Below are positions 46,658 to 58,272 of a stretch of 64,000 nt of DNA, piece by piece. The notes under the pieces were generated by a model. The model made no database searches and was not told the DNA's origin. It saw only the letters and a program-made list of their open reading frames with translations. The first letter of the stretch is position 1. Each line of letters starts with the position of its first letter. Source of the stretch: Lineolata rhizophorae (lineage: Eukaryota > Ascomycota > Dothideomycetes > Lineolatales > Lineolataceae); assembly GCA_010093515.1 (NCBI GenBank), contig MU001688.1:497394-561393 (forward strand). Reading direction: 5' to 3'. The translations under genes were made by a program, and so were the position numbers.

Positions 46658-47349
46658 GGAGAGGATATATACTCTGTAGAGACAGTGAGGCGGTGTAGAG
46701 CGGAAAGTACAAGATTGATTAAATGGGACAAAATTAAAAATGGATAGATAAAGGAATAAAAAGGGAAAGAGCGCAAGGCGGAGAGAGAAGGAAAAGAACA
46801 AAAGTGAAAGAGAAAAAAATTATGCGGAAGAAATTAAGACATCGCAAAAAGTGCGCAACTGAAGTTACGATCGAGGAGTACGAAGTACTTGGTGGGAAAG
46901 CCGTTAGACGTAGACGCTTCCAGGTACGTGCTTAAGAAGCTAAACTCATGAGGATTGCATGAAAATCACTTCTTTCTCTCATATGATGTCGTTAGGATAG
47001 TTTTGATTGGCGCGAAGGACGAGATCGAAGGTCGGCGAAGCTGTACCCCGCCGTCTGTCGACCCCTGCACACGGTCATTGCTCCGCGACGCGCAAGGCCC
47101 CAAGCGATGACGACACTGCTCGCTGGACCTTGCACCGGCGATCTCTGTCCGAGCGTGTCCAAGTTTCAGCGCAGCACTATTATAGCCGCGATCCACCATG
47201 CCAGTTTACGCCGTCATCTCGTCACTCGCCTGGTCCTCTTTACAGCCTACCAAAATCCTTCCTATGCGAAGTGCATGCCGGCGAACTCGAGCAGCGACGA
47301 TTGAGACAACACCCTCAGCAACCCATACCTTCAGGACGACACGTCCACC
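46658..47349. other. Intergenic region downstream of the GH131 relic
   Basis: Purine-rich 46680-46820, then mixed sequence leading into the promoter and leader of the next gene. No gene recognised. Confidence 0.6.
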
Positions 47350-49203
47350 ATGGCAACCATCCAGCTTATCGCCAACAATGCCCACGGCTGGCTGAGCGGC
47401 GACTTCCCGCACGGCCCGCCGCGCCTGTACGTCACGGCGGAGTCCGAAGAATTCGACGAGCGCACACTGCAGGCCTGGCAGAGCGAAGGTTTCGAGGTCA
47501 CATACATCCCTTATATCAGCACGCGGTCGAAGCACTATCACGAGACGCTGCGGACGCTGTCGCACGGGCTAGGCGTGGGCGAGTCGTACGCAATCGTCGG
47601 TAAACCGCCCTTCTACTCACTCACTTGCCCCCGTACCCCTATCCCCGCGCGAGGTTCCTTCCCCGCGTCTCACAACGCCCGGTGACTGACTCGACGGTCG
47701 AACTTGACAGCGTACGGCGACGCGGCGGCCGTCTGCCTTGATGCGCACCGCAAGCCCACGGCCAAGCTCTGCGCCCTGATCGCCTACTATCCGACCAGCA
47801 TCCCGGACACGCGGACGCGGTATGCCTCCACGGTGCGGGTCCTGGTGCATCTCGCCGGTGACACGGTCGACGTCAACCGCAACCAGGAAGTCCTGGGCAT
47901 CCAGGGCAAACGCAAAACGATGACGAAGCGGATCGAGCCGGGCAAGGGGGTCGGCGGCCGCCTGAACCTGTCCTACCCTGCCTATTCGTACATGGGCGTC
48001 TACCCTGGCTTCGCGGAACACGATTTGAACGAGTATAATCGCCAGGCGGCCGAGTTGGCCTGGACCCGGAGCCTGGCGGTGGTGAGGGCGGGCTTCCGCG
48101 CCGAGGTAGATCTGGAGAGGGTGTGGGAGGACAATATTGAGTGTAAGTCACCACATCCTGCAACCGCTATGGACCGGCCTAACTTCGGGCCGCTGACAAT
48201 CGTGCCCTCAACACCAGACAAGTTCCGCCGCCCCGACGTGCCGCGCACCATCGAAACCATCAATCCGACGACACGCCCTCACGTCACCTACGCGCCCACC
48301 TTGACGGGTGGCATTGGCAAGCGCGAGCTCACCAAGTTCTACAACTCCTTCTTCGCGCCGCACCCGCCGTCGCTGCGACTGCGGCTGCTGTCCCGCACCG
48401 TCGGCGTCGATCGCGTCGTGGACGAGCTGCTCGTCTCATTCGCGCATACCCAGTACATGGACTGGATCCTACCGGACATCCCGCCAACGAACAAGAAGGT
48501 CGAGATCGTCCTCGTGAGCATCGTGTGCATGCGCGCCGGCAGGCTATACCACGAGCATACGTACTGGGACCAGGCGTCGGTGCTGGTGCAGGTGGGGCTG
48601 TTGGATCCTGCGGCGGTGCCGAAGAAGCTCAAGCAGCAGGGGGTGAAGACGCTTCCGGTTGTGGGGAAGGAGCAGGCGAGGCGCATCGTCGACGTGGATA
48701 GCGTGCCGAATAACGAGCTGATTCCGGACTGGGACGAACAGGATGAGCTCGACATTGAAGACGATGAAACTGAGCTTGAAACTGGGGCTGAAACTGGACT
48801 TGAAGACGACGAGCATAGTGGAGAGGACGAGGATGAGGACGAGGAAGAATATGACGAGAGTGAAGAGGATAACGGCGAGTTGGATGGCGAGGACACTGAC
48901 GTGACGTCTCAAGAGGAGGAGACTACCAAAGTGGATGCAAAGGCAGACGTGAAAAGGGAGGCTGAAAAAGCAGACGCTGATACCAAATCCGACGTGAAAA
49001 AGGCAAAAGCGGAAATGGAACCGGAAGGGGACGAAGGTACTAAGAAAGGTGTCAAAAATAACGTCAAAGGGAAGTCCAAAGCAACAGATGTTGAACAAGA
49101 TCCCGAGACGAGTGAGCACAAGGGTGGAGAGGAAGAGGGCAACATGAACGCCACATCAAAGCCAACCTTTTCCATCGAAACTGATTATGAGGACGATGAT
49201 TAA
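47350..49203 (+). CDS. Dienelactone-hydrolase-like/NTF2-like protein with acidic tail
   Basis: Three exons: 47350-47599, 47711-48142 and 48218-49203, 555 aa. Residues 1-225 resemble fungal carboxymethylenebutenolidase/dienelactone-hydrolase-like proteins (YVTAESEEFDERTLQAWQSE, LCALIAYYPTSIPDT, VLVHLAG). The expected nucleophile elbow reads IVAYGDAAAV with no Cys or Ser, so hydrolase activity is doubtful. Residues 255-385 fit the NTF2/SnoaL-like half common in this fungal family (ELTKFYNSFFAPHPPSLRLR, RAGRLYHEHTYWDQASVLVQ, VGLLDP). Family members I know end near the following VPNNELIPDW. Here about 150 extra residues follow, first Asp/Glu-rich and then Lys/Glu-rich with Ala-Lys-Val repeats. 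Function unknown. Confidence 0.85.
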
Positions 49204-51673
49204 AAATCGTGTGATGTAAAAAGGGAAGCTTCGGCGGTGCGTTTATAATGTTCGCTTTGGTCTCGGTCAAAATTCCTTCGGTTCTTCTGGCGTTGTGGTT
49301 ATTACGAAGTATGGCGACGGCTCATATGTACGATGACCAAATAAAGAGGATGTCTCCACAGTTGACGAGAAGTTACAGGGGATCAAACGTTGCGATATGG
49401 AGTCCGACGCTAACTACGTATTCCCTCGTGGTAGGCGGGACATGAGTGGCTCCGGAATCATGTGTTGTATGGTATGGAGTACATACATCTGTTCCTAAGC
49501 TGTTCCAGGACCAAGGATATCTGAATCCTTCAGCATGCGGTAAGTCATGTCTTGTAGACAGCGAGACATCTTGCCAAGTTACTATCATTCAACCCTTTTA
49601 TACACGGAAGCGAGAACGAAACCTTAGTTGCCAGCTTCAAAGTGCTCGCTGTTACCGGCGTCGAAATTTCGAGAGCCCTGTTTTTCGGTCTTGCGGTACA
49701 TCACAAACACGACTCTGCAAGCGTCCTGCACGACACACGCATGCTAGACGCCGCAGATCGTGCTCTCGATTCCAATACGAGCCGCCAAGACGGCCAGACG
49801 CTTGCTAGGCCATGCTTCCTCTCAGCCAAGAGCGTCCATACGTAGTAGATATCGGGCCGTTTGCCCCGTGGGAATGAATGGGACGAAGACCGACACATGG
49901 CGATCAACCAAGGTACGGTACGAGAAGAAAAATGAACGGCAAGATGAGGCTTGCGCGATGAGCTGACTCGCTGCCACTAAAGCGGTGCAGGCACACCCGT
50001 CGCGACCACGCAGTGGCCCGTGAGGTCGGTTGCGGAAAGCTTAATGGTACCCGCTGGGGCCATCGTACGGGGAGGTTCCAGATTCCTTGCGACGGGTTGA
50101 GCTGGCTTGAGTCGAGCTATTCGACTATGACTCGGGCTGCCGTGGAGTTGAACAGGAAATGTCAGTGCGTCGTTAACATTTGCAGGGCTGAAAAACCAGT
50201 ATGATCTGCATGGCGACATTTGTATGTATGTACATACAATCCGTCTTCGACGACGCACAGCATCATTGGTTTCACCATAGTGCCGAAGATCAGAGGGATC
50301 ATTGCCTCCAAGCCAAGATCAGGTAATGAAGAAGAACAATCAGACCAAGGCAGAAACGGTTGGCGTACCTCGTTCAAGAACGTGGTCGGCATACTACCGC
50401 CAGCTAACAGAGGTCACCCACAATTAAAGGGATGTCTTGGCCTCCTTCAACACGGCAGCGCTGAAGAAGGCCTGGATGCAATTGTCGGAGCCACCCCCCA
50501 CACTTCTGGTACACTAGCCAGTTACACTCCCGAGAATCCGGTTACTGGGCTCTCTCTATCCGCTCGAACGGCCCGTGCAGAAAATGTCAACTTCTTGGAG
50601 ATCCGCTTGCTCGCCCCACCACCCTGGAATGGGAGAAATACGGGGCCGTTGCATGCCTCTCCTTCGCCAAGCGGATCGACTCTATTGACCTTTATGGAGA
50701 TCCTCGACTGCTCTTCTAGGTACTAGACTCACCACACAATGGCCGGGAGCGAATTAGAAAAAAGGGTTAAAGAAAAAAAAGGAGGTGTCTGTGCGTATCT
50801 GCAGCTGGCTTCGCTGCGCCGCTGATCAGCAGGGGTTAAGGCACATCCAGAACGTGATTGCCGCAAAACAGGTTCAGCCTCAAAAATCTAGGTAGTATCT
50901 CGGCTTTACTCGCCGACGCCCCAAATGACAATGACTCTGTTTCACTTCACACGAAAACGTCCGACCTGAACCGTTTGCTGCGAGGAAGTACTAGTGTGTG
51001 GCTTGCAGGTGGGATGAATAAAGTTTGTGCCCGGGCCGACTTACCACGGTCGATCTAGGGCGTTTTAGTCCCGCGACTCCCCCGCATGGCACTTTTAGAC
51101 GTTCTTCTCCGCATAATTTGCCCTGAGTTCGGGCCTTCTGGGACTGCGACTACGCCGCTCAAGGTTAGTTGTTTTGCACGGTACACCGAGCCGTCGGGCG
51201 CGGCCAACGGCCTGGCTTCACACTGTCGGGTCCCATCAACAAGGCTAGCCGTTTGGGCGCGGATTCAAAGTTCCCCGTCGGCCCGTTGGGGGCAGTCGTC
51301 AGCGCCTAGGCCCGTTCGAGGCTTCAACATGGACAAGGCCTGGCCTGAAGGTGCTCGAAGTGCCCATATTCGGCGTCGATGGAAGCCAGGCTTGGCTGCG
51401 ATATGCAGCGGATGGCGGATCCGCTTCCGACTGGGACTATCAGCGCGCTGGATCCCATGCACTCAGAGCCCCTGCCCGTACCGCCAGGCTTGTTCCTGAC
51501 TTTTGGGCGCTCATAATGTGAATTCGAAACCTTATTTCTTCAGGAGTGTTATAAATCTGCAATTCTTTCTTTCTCTGTGCTTCATCGCGCAGCCCCTTGC
51601 CCTTCTGTCTTCGCCCGCTCTTTAGGTGCACTCCAGGTCAAGCTGCTAGTCACTGCGAATCGACAACACAACC
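49204..51673. other. 2.5-kb intergenic region, no gene recognised
   Basis: Mixed composition with stops in all frames to about 51050, then a GC-richer 400 bp and the leader of the next gene. Short open frames carry no motif. I looked for tRNA A/B boxes and saw none convincing. Confidence 0.5.
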
Positions 51674-52804
51674 ATGGCCGAAGAAGACTACACCAGCGAC
51701 TCCGACTACGGCGTGAGTGGAGCGCTCCACACGACCTTCCCTATTGCTATGACTTTGTGTGCTTTCTTCGCGATTGCTTTCTACAACGTCATCGAGCTCA
51801 TAGTCATTATCGCTACGAGGTTCAAGAGGCGGCATGGTCTGTACTTTTGGAGTGTGGTTGTTGCCACTTGGGGGATTTTCCCATATTCTCTCGGCTTCAT
51901 TTTCAAGTTCTTCCAGGTCATTTCGAACAACATGGTCTCCATTACCCTTGTCATCGTGGGGTGGATATGCATGGTTACCGGCCAATCCGTCGTCATGTAT
52001 TCACGTCTCCATCTTGTGGTACGCAACCCTCGCAAGATCCGATGGGTCTTGGCCATGATCATCTTCAGCGCCGTCGTTGGACACATTCCGATCATTATAT
52101 TCGCCTACGGAGCCAATTCGGACAATCCCAGCTTTTGGGTCCCTATATACGCCCTTTACGAGAAAGTACAAGTCACCATCTTCTTCCTCCAGGAGACCAT
52201 CATCGCCAGTTTGTACGCGCTGGAGACATACAAGCTGCTAAAGCCGGCGGGTAACGTCCGTGGCAAGAGCACCCGCAAGGTGATGAGGGACCTCATCTAC
52301 GTCAACATCCTCGTCATCATCCTCGACATCGCTTTGCTTGGCACCGAATACTCCGGCCACTACGAGATTCAGACGTCCTTCAAGGGCGCCCTCTACAGCA
52401 TCAAGCTCAAGGTCGAGTTCAAGGTGCTCAACCAGCTCATCTCCGTCACGCGCGCCGCGTCGGAAAACAGCAACAGCAACCCTCGCAGCCACACCGTGCG
52501 GATGGAAACGTTCGCCGGCACGACGAAGTCGGGCGCGGAAAACGCCAACGGGCAGTATGGAAGCAGCGCCTTTGCCGAGTCAAACAAGGCGCAACAGCCT
52601 AGCAACGGGGTCGATCCGTCGGCCATTCATGTGGCGTACTCGACGCACGTAACGGTCGAGGAGCAGGACAGCGACAAGAGCGACCGGGACATCGAGGGCA
52701 GATCCCATTCTCCTCAGAACCAGTGGCCAATCAATCAGAAGTCGGGCAGACAGTCGCCTTCCTCGTCAGAGGTTCAGATAGTTGAGGCATCGTCGGGATT
52801 TTGA
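51674..52804 (+). CDS. Seven-helix integral membrane protein (DUF7703-like)
   Basis: Single exon, 376 aa. Seven hydrophobic helices in residues 15-250, for example TTFPIAMTLCAFFAIAFYNV, FWSVVVATWGIFPYSLGFIF, SITLVIVGWICMVTGQSVVM and WVLAMIIFSAVVGHIPIIIF. Between them are short loops containing YSRLHLVVRNPRKIR and LQETIIASLYALETYKLL. The topology and these blocks match an uncharacterised fungal family of rhodopsin-like/GPCR-like membrane proteins that I associate with DUF7703. The C-terminal 125 residues are hydrophilic, Ser/Asn/Gln-rich and probably cytosolic. No retinal-binding Lys motif or peptide-receptor signature is apparent. Ligand and partner unknown. Confidence 0.83.
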   Translation: MAEEDYTSDSDYGVSGALHTTFPIAMTLCAFFAIAFYNVIELIVIIATRFKRRHGLYFWSVVVATWGIFPYSLGFIFKFFQVISNNMVSITLVIVGWICMVTGQSVVMYSRLHLVVRNPRKIRWVLAMIIFSAVVGHIPIIIFAYGANSDNPSFWVPIYALYEKVQVTIFFLQETIIASLYALETYKLLKPAGNVRGKSTRKVMRDLIYVNILVIILDIALLGTEYSGHYEIQTSFKGALYSIKLKVEFKVLNQLISVTRAASENSNSNPRSHTVRMETFAGTTKSGAENANGQYGSSAFAESNKAQQPSNGVDPSAIHVAYSTHVTVEEQDSDKSDRDIEGRSHSPQNQWPINQKSGRQSPSSSEVQIVEASSGF

Positions 52805-54176
52805 TGTCCGGCTGCTGTACGTCAGCGTTGGAGGCGGGGGAATTTAGACGCAGGGCTTTTTTTTAAGTTGCGACCTCGTGGAAAAGATTAAAAGGGACTC
52901 GCGCTTGTACTATACCACGTTCTTTGTTTTCCTCCTCAGTTGTTTCGCGTTCACAGGTACATCATTTATTATAACGTTTTCCTTGGACAGGGTTTCATGG
53001 TTCACTGAACGGGAAAGAGAATTTTTAGTTCCTGCCACTAGGAGGCGCAATCACGAGCTACTTGGCCCCTTTTTGGGATGGCTACTTGCGGGCGGGGCTT
53101 TTGTTTCGGTTCGACTTTGAGGATTGTATATCAAAATTAATAATTGAAAAGTTCGACCGTTTGTGGACGCTAATTGCCCTGTTGAATGTCTTCTGACGAT
53201 GGACTAGCAACGAAAAGTTGGAAACATTCGTCAAAGCTGTAGACAGTGAAAGTCTAGTCATTTGAGTAATCGGCCAAGGCCAGACTCATTATCCCACCGT
53301 TATGTCAAAGCAATCTCCCTATTGACAGTCGGCTAATCTTTTTATCTACGGCCTAATAATCTTTTGACACTTGGCGTTTGGGGGGGTGGGGGTTGTTTTC
53401 CAAATTACGGCAACACCACATTTAAATGCTAGAAGCTTGTAGGCGCCTTCTCCATTTATGTCTAGTTTCCTGTTCAATCTCTAGCGTCTGCATAATGTTG
53501 CTTGTACGCTAAGTCGAAGTTCAGCCCTAGGATGCAATTTCAACCTTCAGGTAGAAAGTAGTGGCTCGAACTTGGCGGAGTTTTGTCAAGTACTTAATGC
53601 CGAGTGAACGTCTGCAAAGTTTCTAGTAGAAGTCCAGCTCTAAAAGCTTTGTAGCGCAAAACCCAAATAAAGAGTCTCGGCATTAGGCCTCAATTTACAG
53701 GCAAGGCATACCACAAGATGTCAAGCAAGAGTTTAAAAAAGTCCCAAAGTCATATATATATATCGTCAGATTTAGCTGCAAAAGACTCTTGGACTGAGTT
53801 ATGTAACTTATATATTGTAGCATGAATTACGAAAGCCACTCGAACCCCGTTGCATTTAGATCTAAATCCTTCAGAGACTTAGAATGGGGCGGGGTTAGGC
53901 CGGTCAAAGGACGTTACGGGTATTGTATTCGATTGACTCTATCAGTCGGTTTTAGTACTTGAGAGACTCCATCAAAGGTTTCGAGTGGAAACACGCAAGC
54001 GAAACCAAAGTCTAGATCTGTAGCAAGAGGCGCTCGTGCGGATTAGATACAATCGGATTCTTGCAAAGTCTAGAGTAAACGTGCTAGACAAACAGTTGAG
54101 AAGCCTGCTCATGAACCCCCCTGGATGGCCTCAAAACAATCAACTTGATTAAATATCGCAGAATTTAAGCGATTTT
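52805..54176. other. AT-rich gene-poor flank
   Basis: 3' flank of the seven-helix gene, then about 1.2 kb of AT-rich DNA dense in stops, with a short TA run at about 53754-53762 and a G-run at 53380-53391. I see nothing coding here. Confidence 0.55.
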
Positions 54177-54761
54177 TCATGTCAATATCCATAACGTTTG
54201 AAGAGTAACAGGCTGACTCCCCTCGTCAAACAAGGAAATAAGGGATGGATATCCACCACCGCCGGGCCACTCAATTGTAACGGTATCAATACGTTGCGAG
54301 GGGGCGGGAAGTGCGACAAGCCCGAATCTATTGTAGTGAAGTTCCATCTTTGACTGATTTGTCAGTTGCTGAAGAAATTCCCACGCAAGGTTATGCGGTA
54401 AGAGAACAGCTTTTGCATTGGGATATAGGTTATAGTCTTGCTAGTATTGTTCCACCATCCGGTCCATCATATGGACAATCATTTGTTCGGGAGTGACTGT
54501 TTGGAAATTGTCTGGTCCTAATTCGCCATTCGGTATGTGGGCGACAAGCCCAGTCCTTGGTGTGACAATGGCCACGACATCGTAGAGAACTTTCGTAACA
54601 ATTTTTTATGTGCTGCTATCTATGGATATACCCACAGACTGTTGTTCTTCCATTCCGAAGAAGCTAGCGTTTGGGTAGTCATTCTCTCGGCTCCGAAGGG
54701 AGAATTCGAAGTTGTCTGCCGCATAGCCTTTACATTCCTGTTCCCTTTTAGTTGGCTTCCA
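54177..54761 (-). pseudogene. Decayed coding stretch, unrecognised protein
   Basis: One reading frame runs for 195 codons with only two internal stops, in DNA where other frames have many. Its peptide looks genuinely protein-like: WKPTKREQECKGYAADNFEF at the start, then VLYDVVAIVTPRTGLVAHIP, TPEQMIVHMMDRMVEQY, LLPHNLAWEFLQQLTNQSKM, FGLVALPAPS and TVTIEWPGGGGYPSLISLFD near the end. An acceptor-like ATTACAG immediately precedes it on the minus strand, so it may be the last exon of a longer gene. I do not recognise the family, and nothing suggests a transposase or polymerase. Confidence 0.6.
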
Positions 54762-55720
54762 CTGTAATCAAATTTAGTAATTTGCTTGTCTTTGTGAGTG
54801 TCTCAACGTGTAAGTTATTGTTGAGATTGTTCAACGGATAGCGCAGCAATGGGAGAGATAATATTAGTGACATTCATCGCGACTGAGAACATACAATGGT
54901 TCCTGGTAGGTAATAGTGCAAATTTCAAGCCAGGTGTTCAATAATATGCTGTTTGGACCTGGCATTAATCAGAAATTTTATTGCCGCTAAACGTGGAACT
55001 ATGTAGCGGTGCGCACTGCTAAAGCTTATTCCACACTTATGCAGCATTGCACGAGTCATTTCTCTTTGAATTTTTTTTAAGGAGTAGTTCCATCTTCATT
55101 CATTTCTGAAGGGCGCAATTCCGAAAGACCTAGAAAGCAGTCATGTGCATCTGCTGAAATGCAAGGTGAAATCTGAGCGATGCTTGGACAAAAGATGCAA
55201 GCCAGGACCTTGGGCCGCAACATGGGACACAAACCGGAAGAAGCAAAGTACGAGACGAGCCGATTGGGCAGAAGCATCGTGCGGAAAGAAAGCCTAGCCG
55301 AGCGAGCTGACGTAGCTCACCCGGAGGGTCTCCGGCTAGTCTCACATCTCCATCCTCTGCATGCGCGCGGCAGCCGCGCGCACGCAAGAAGCATCATCCC
55401 ACGCCAACACACGGACAGTGGGCCCAAAAAGCAACGTTCTAAGCCAGTGTTTCTGACAATCGCCAGCCGCGCTATTGGTCGCCGGGCGAAAGTAGAGCGG
55501 CGTACATAAACCGTACATATAAGCTGATGGATGGTGAGAAGCTTCGAATGCAGGTTTCACCGCTGGCCCAGAGCACGAGAGCACAAGCTGAAGCTCAACG
55601 TCTCAACTTGCGCATATAAAGCAGAGCGCGATAACATAGTGGACTTGGATTGCTTTAACTCTGAACTCAGGCAAATCTCAACGACTAAATCTCCTCACTA
55701 TTTTTTTTTAACCGAAAGTC
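54762..55720. other. AT-rich intergenic DNA upstream of the relic
   Basis: Any 5' exons of the decayed gene should lie here on the minus strand; I could not identify them. The last 200 bp contain TATA-like sequence near 55517 ahead of a possible small gene. Confidence 0.4.
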
Positions 55721-56023
55721 ATGGCTCCGAGCGACACTGCGACCTCCACCGACAAGGCTACGAGGCAGTCGAAGCCACCGCGTTCCGCATACCCCACCAC
55801 GTCTCAGCCAACCAGTAGAGACCAGTGGCTAGTGAGCAACGCCGACATGTATCTCAGAGGATCTTCTGTAGTCGAGGGCTCTGTTGCGGATCGGACGGTA
55901 AGTCTTCAATTAGTGACGACACTTCAATGACCGAGTCAATGTTCTGTGTTTCTTTTAAGCGCAAGTTTTGATAATTGATTCTAGGCTTATTCTACCACGC
56001 TGGCTCGCGCTTTTCGGATATGA
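55721..56023 (+). CDS. Possible small spliced gene, 71 aa
   Basis: ATG at 55721 opens a 59-codon exon (55721-55897) ending at a GGTAAGT donor. Joining it to a CTAG acceptor and exon 55985-56023 keeps the frame and stops after 13 codons. The peptide is Ser/Thr-rich at first (MAPSDTATSTDKATRQSKPP), then RDQWLVSNADMYLRGSSVVE. No family recognised. Only the exon-like signals and codon composition support it; it could equally be chance. Confidence 0.25.
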
Positions 56024-56703
56024 TCTCATGACCGCTATGGACGCCGTAGGGGCCACCGCAGACTCGGAGGTCGACTTCGTTTGTCGTCACAACTTGACTG
56101 TGACGTGGATGATCTTCCTTTCTTGATCGCGATATGATTGTCTCAGACTGTATTTCAGTTCGGATTTTCTCGGAAATGGAGCCTAAAGGTTGCCTGGAAA
56201 TTCGGGCGTTTTCGGTGGGATGTCGGAGTTTACCTTTGAATGCGAGATTCGGCGGGCAATAATGTTATAAGTTTGGCACTGAACCTGCGAATACCGTGCT
56301 TGATGCTTCTACAATATCATCTCGACTCCGAATTTGATTCTAATTCGTGGCATTAACGGTAACTTTTACATTGCAGACTGATCCAATTCTCTGTTTCGAG
56401 CTTTTGCTTTGCGGACGCGTAGTCCTAAGTATGTGCAATTGGACTAACTGTATACTAGTCTTGCAATAAAGTACAAACAAGACCCCAAAACTCAGTCGAT
56501 TGCAACGGTCTTTTTACTCAAAGAGACGAATTTCCCAATTCCCTAGGAAACCGTGGGACTACCGAAAGACGTAACACATCTCCCACCCTACTCAGCCTAG
56601 TCCAATGCCTAGAGCTTCCTTGCAAGCCAGCGATACCTCTCCGCACGTGCATCGCCCTATCCTATCAATACACTCTTCCAGCGCAGGACTCCCCAGCCCC
56701 ACC
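56024..56703. other. AT-rich to mixed intergenic region
   Basis: Stops in all frames, no motif, no visible repeat. The AT-rich tract ends near 56600, where composition switches sharply to C-rich. Confidence 0.5.
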
Positions 56704-57492
56704 TCACATAATCGCCCACCCCCCAACCAACGCAGCATCATCATTCCTCATCACCTTCGCCCACGGCCCCTCCCCCTCCCCCCCCTCCCTCCCCGCGCCC
56801 CGCATCCGCTCCGCCTCCTCCGCCGACACATACCTGACCGCGCCCTCCTTGCGCGCCTCGTTCTCCTCCTTCAGCTTCCGCCACCAGCCGGCCGCGGCGG
56901 CGGCGGGGCGCGGTTTCGCGGCGGGGCCGGCGTCCGAGGCGCGGCGGGGCGCGGCCGGAGAGGATGCAGAGGGCGCGGCGCGCGAGGCCGAGCGCGAGCG
57001 CGGGGTGCCGGCGGCGGCGGCGGGCGGCGCGAGCGTGCTGGGCGGGGCGTAGGGGGGTGGGGGGTCGGGTGTGGAGGCCGCGGGGGAGGGCGGGGGGGCT
57101 GGAGGGAGGGAGGAGCGTTAGGTTGGTGGAGGGGGAGGGGGGGAGCGAGGGGAGCGGAAGTACCGGTGCGTTCTGTTGGGGCGGGTTGGGTGCGGTGCGG
57201 GGAGGGCATGGTGGGATGGCGGGTTGAAGTGGGAGACGGAGGGGATGAGCTGGTGGTTGGGAAAGTGGCGGTTTGGGTTTGTTCTCGGCTGGGGCGCGAT
57301 GGTCGCTGTGGATCTGGAAATGCCGGTCTTCACCGAGACGCTAGAAGGTAGAGAGGTAGAAGGCAAGTCGCAGGGACCCTTCCTCCGTTTATACTTCCCC
57401 CCAGCCTTGACCTGCTCCACCAGCGCAGCCCCCGGTCGTGGCTGTGCCCGCCGACTTCCCTCTGCGTCACCCCGCGCCGTCCTTGACTGCAT
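56704..57492 (-). CDS. Tentative orphan gene with WWRKLKEENEARKEG end
   Basis: The C-terminal coding part is convincing: an Ala/Pro/Ser/Arg-rich stretch (from about 57110 down) runs into GWWRKLKEENEARKEGAVRY, VSAEEAERMRGAG, PWAKVMRNDDAALVGGWAIM and a stop at 56704-56706. The upstream frame starting MQSRTARGDAEGSRRAQPRP (57492) ends near 57118 and must be joined by an intron of about 60 bp. I could not settle the splice phase, so the N-terminus is uncertain. No signal peptide or family recognised. Confidence 0.4.
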
Positions 57493-58272
57493 CCTCCTCC
57501 ACCATCTGTAGGCCAAGTCCTCGTTACATCAGGCGGCGGAGAAGCCTCGTTGGCGGTGCGCCGCTTTTCGCCTTTCCCCTGTGGCCGTCGAAGGATGCGC
57601 TAAGGCCAACCTTGTATGCGGAACGTCAGCCAAGGCCGGCGCAGCCGCACGCGAGAATCGGGATTTCGCGTTATGCAGGTGCTCGTAGAGCTAGCTGCAC
57701 GATGGGGACGAGTAGCGAATCAACATGGTTGATAAAGCTGCATGCCGGGCGGCAGTTTGGCTGGACGTGTGCTGCGGACGGCTACCTGCCCACCAACTCG
57801 CCGAATGACGAAATCACACTGGATTTGAAATGTTCTTGTGGCAGTCAAACTCGCAACTGAAAACTCACCACCAACGTACTCATGCAACTGTTAGCCACCC
57901 GGGGAACTAAACTCAAAGACCGAGGCGAGTCAACTCCCAACATATGAAGACAGTGCTAGCATCTAGATAGATAGAGTACGTAGGACGGTTAAAAGAGCAA
58001 GGAGAAAAAAAAAGGCAAAAAAAAAAGCCCAATTGCTCTCGCTATGAATGACCAAGAGGGAAAACAAAAGGGAAGAAAAGAAAGGAGGCCCCAAACGAAG
58101 GACGTTCTCTCCCAACCCAGCGCAAAGCTACCACGACTGCTCCTCCTGCGGCTATCCAGCATGATGCAACTCGCCTCCGCCCACCCCCGTCGACAATCAC
58201 GAACCCGTCCGCCCCCCCCCTTCAACCATTTTCGTTCTTCCTTTTTAATTTTCGCCGTCTCCCTCCTCCCTC
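57493..58272. other. Intergenic region downstream of BBC1
   Basis: Promoter side of the tentative orphan gene, then the 3' flank of BBC1, with A-runs near 58004-58027 and a run of ten C at about 58211. No gene recognised. Confidence 0.5.

Noticed and set aside
49204-51673. Possible tRNA genes in the 49-51.7 kb gap
   Set aside because: No paired A-box and B-box with a foldable cloverleaf could be found by eye.
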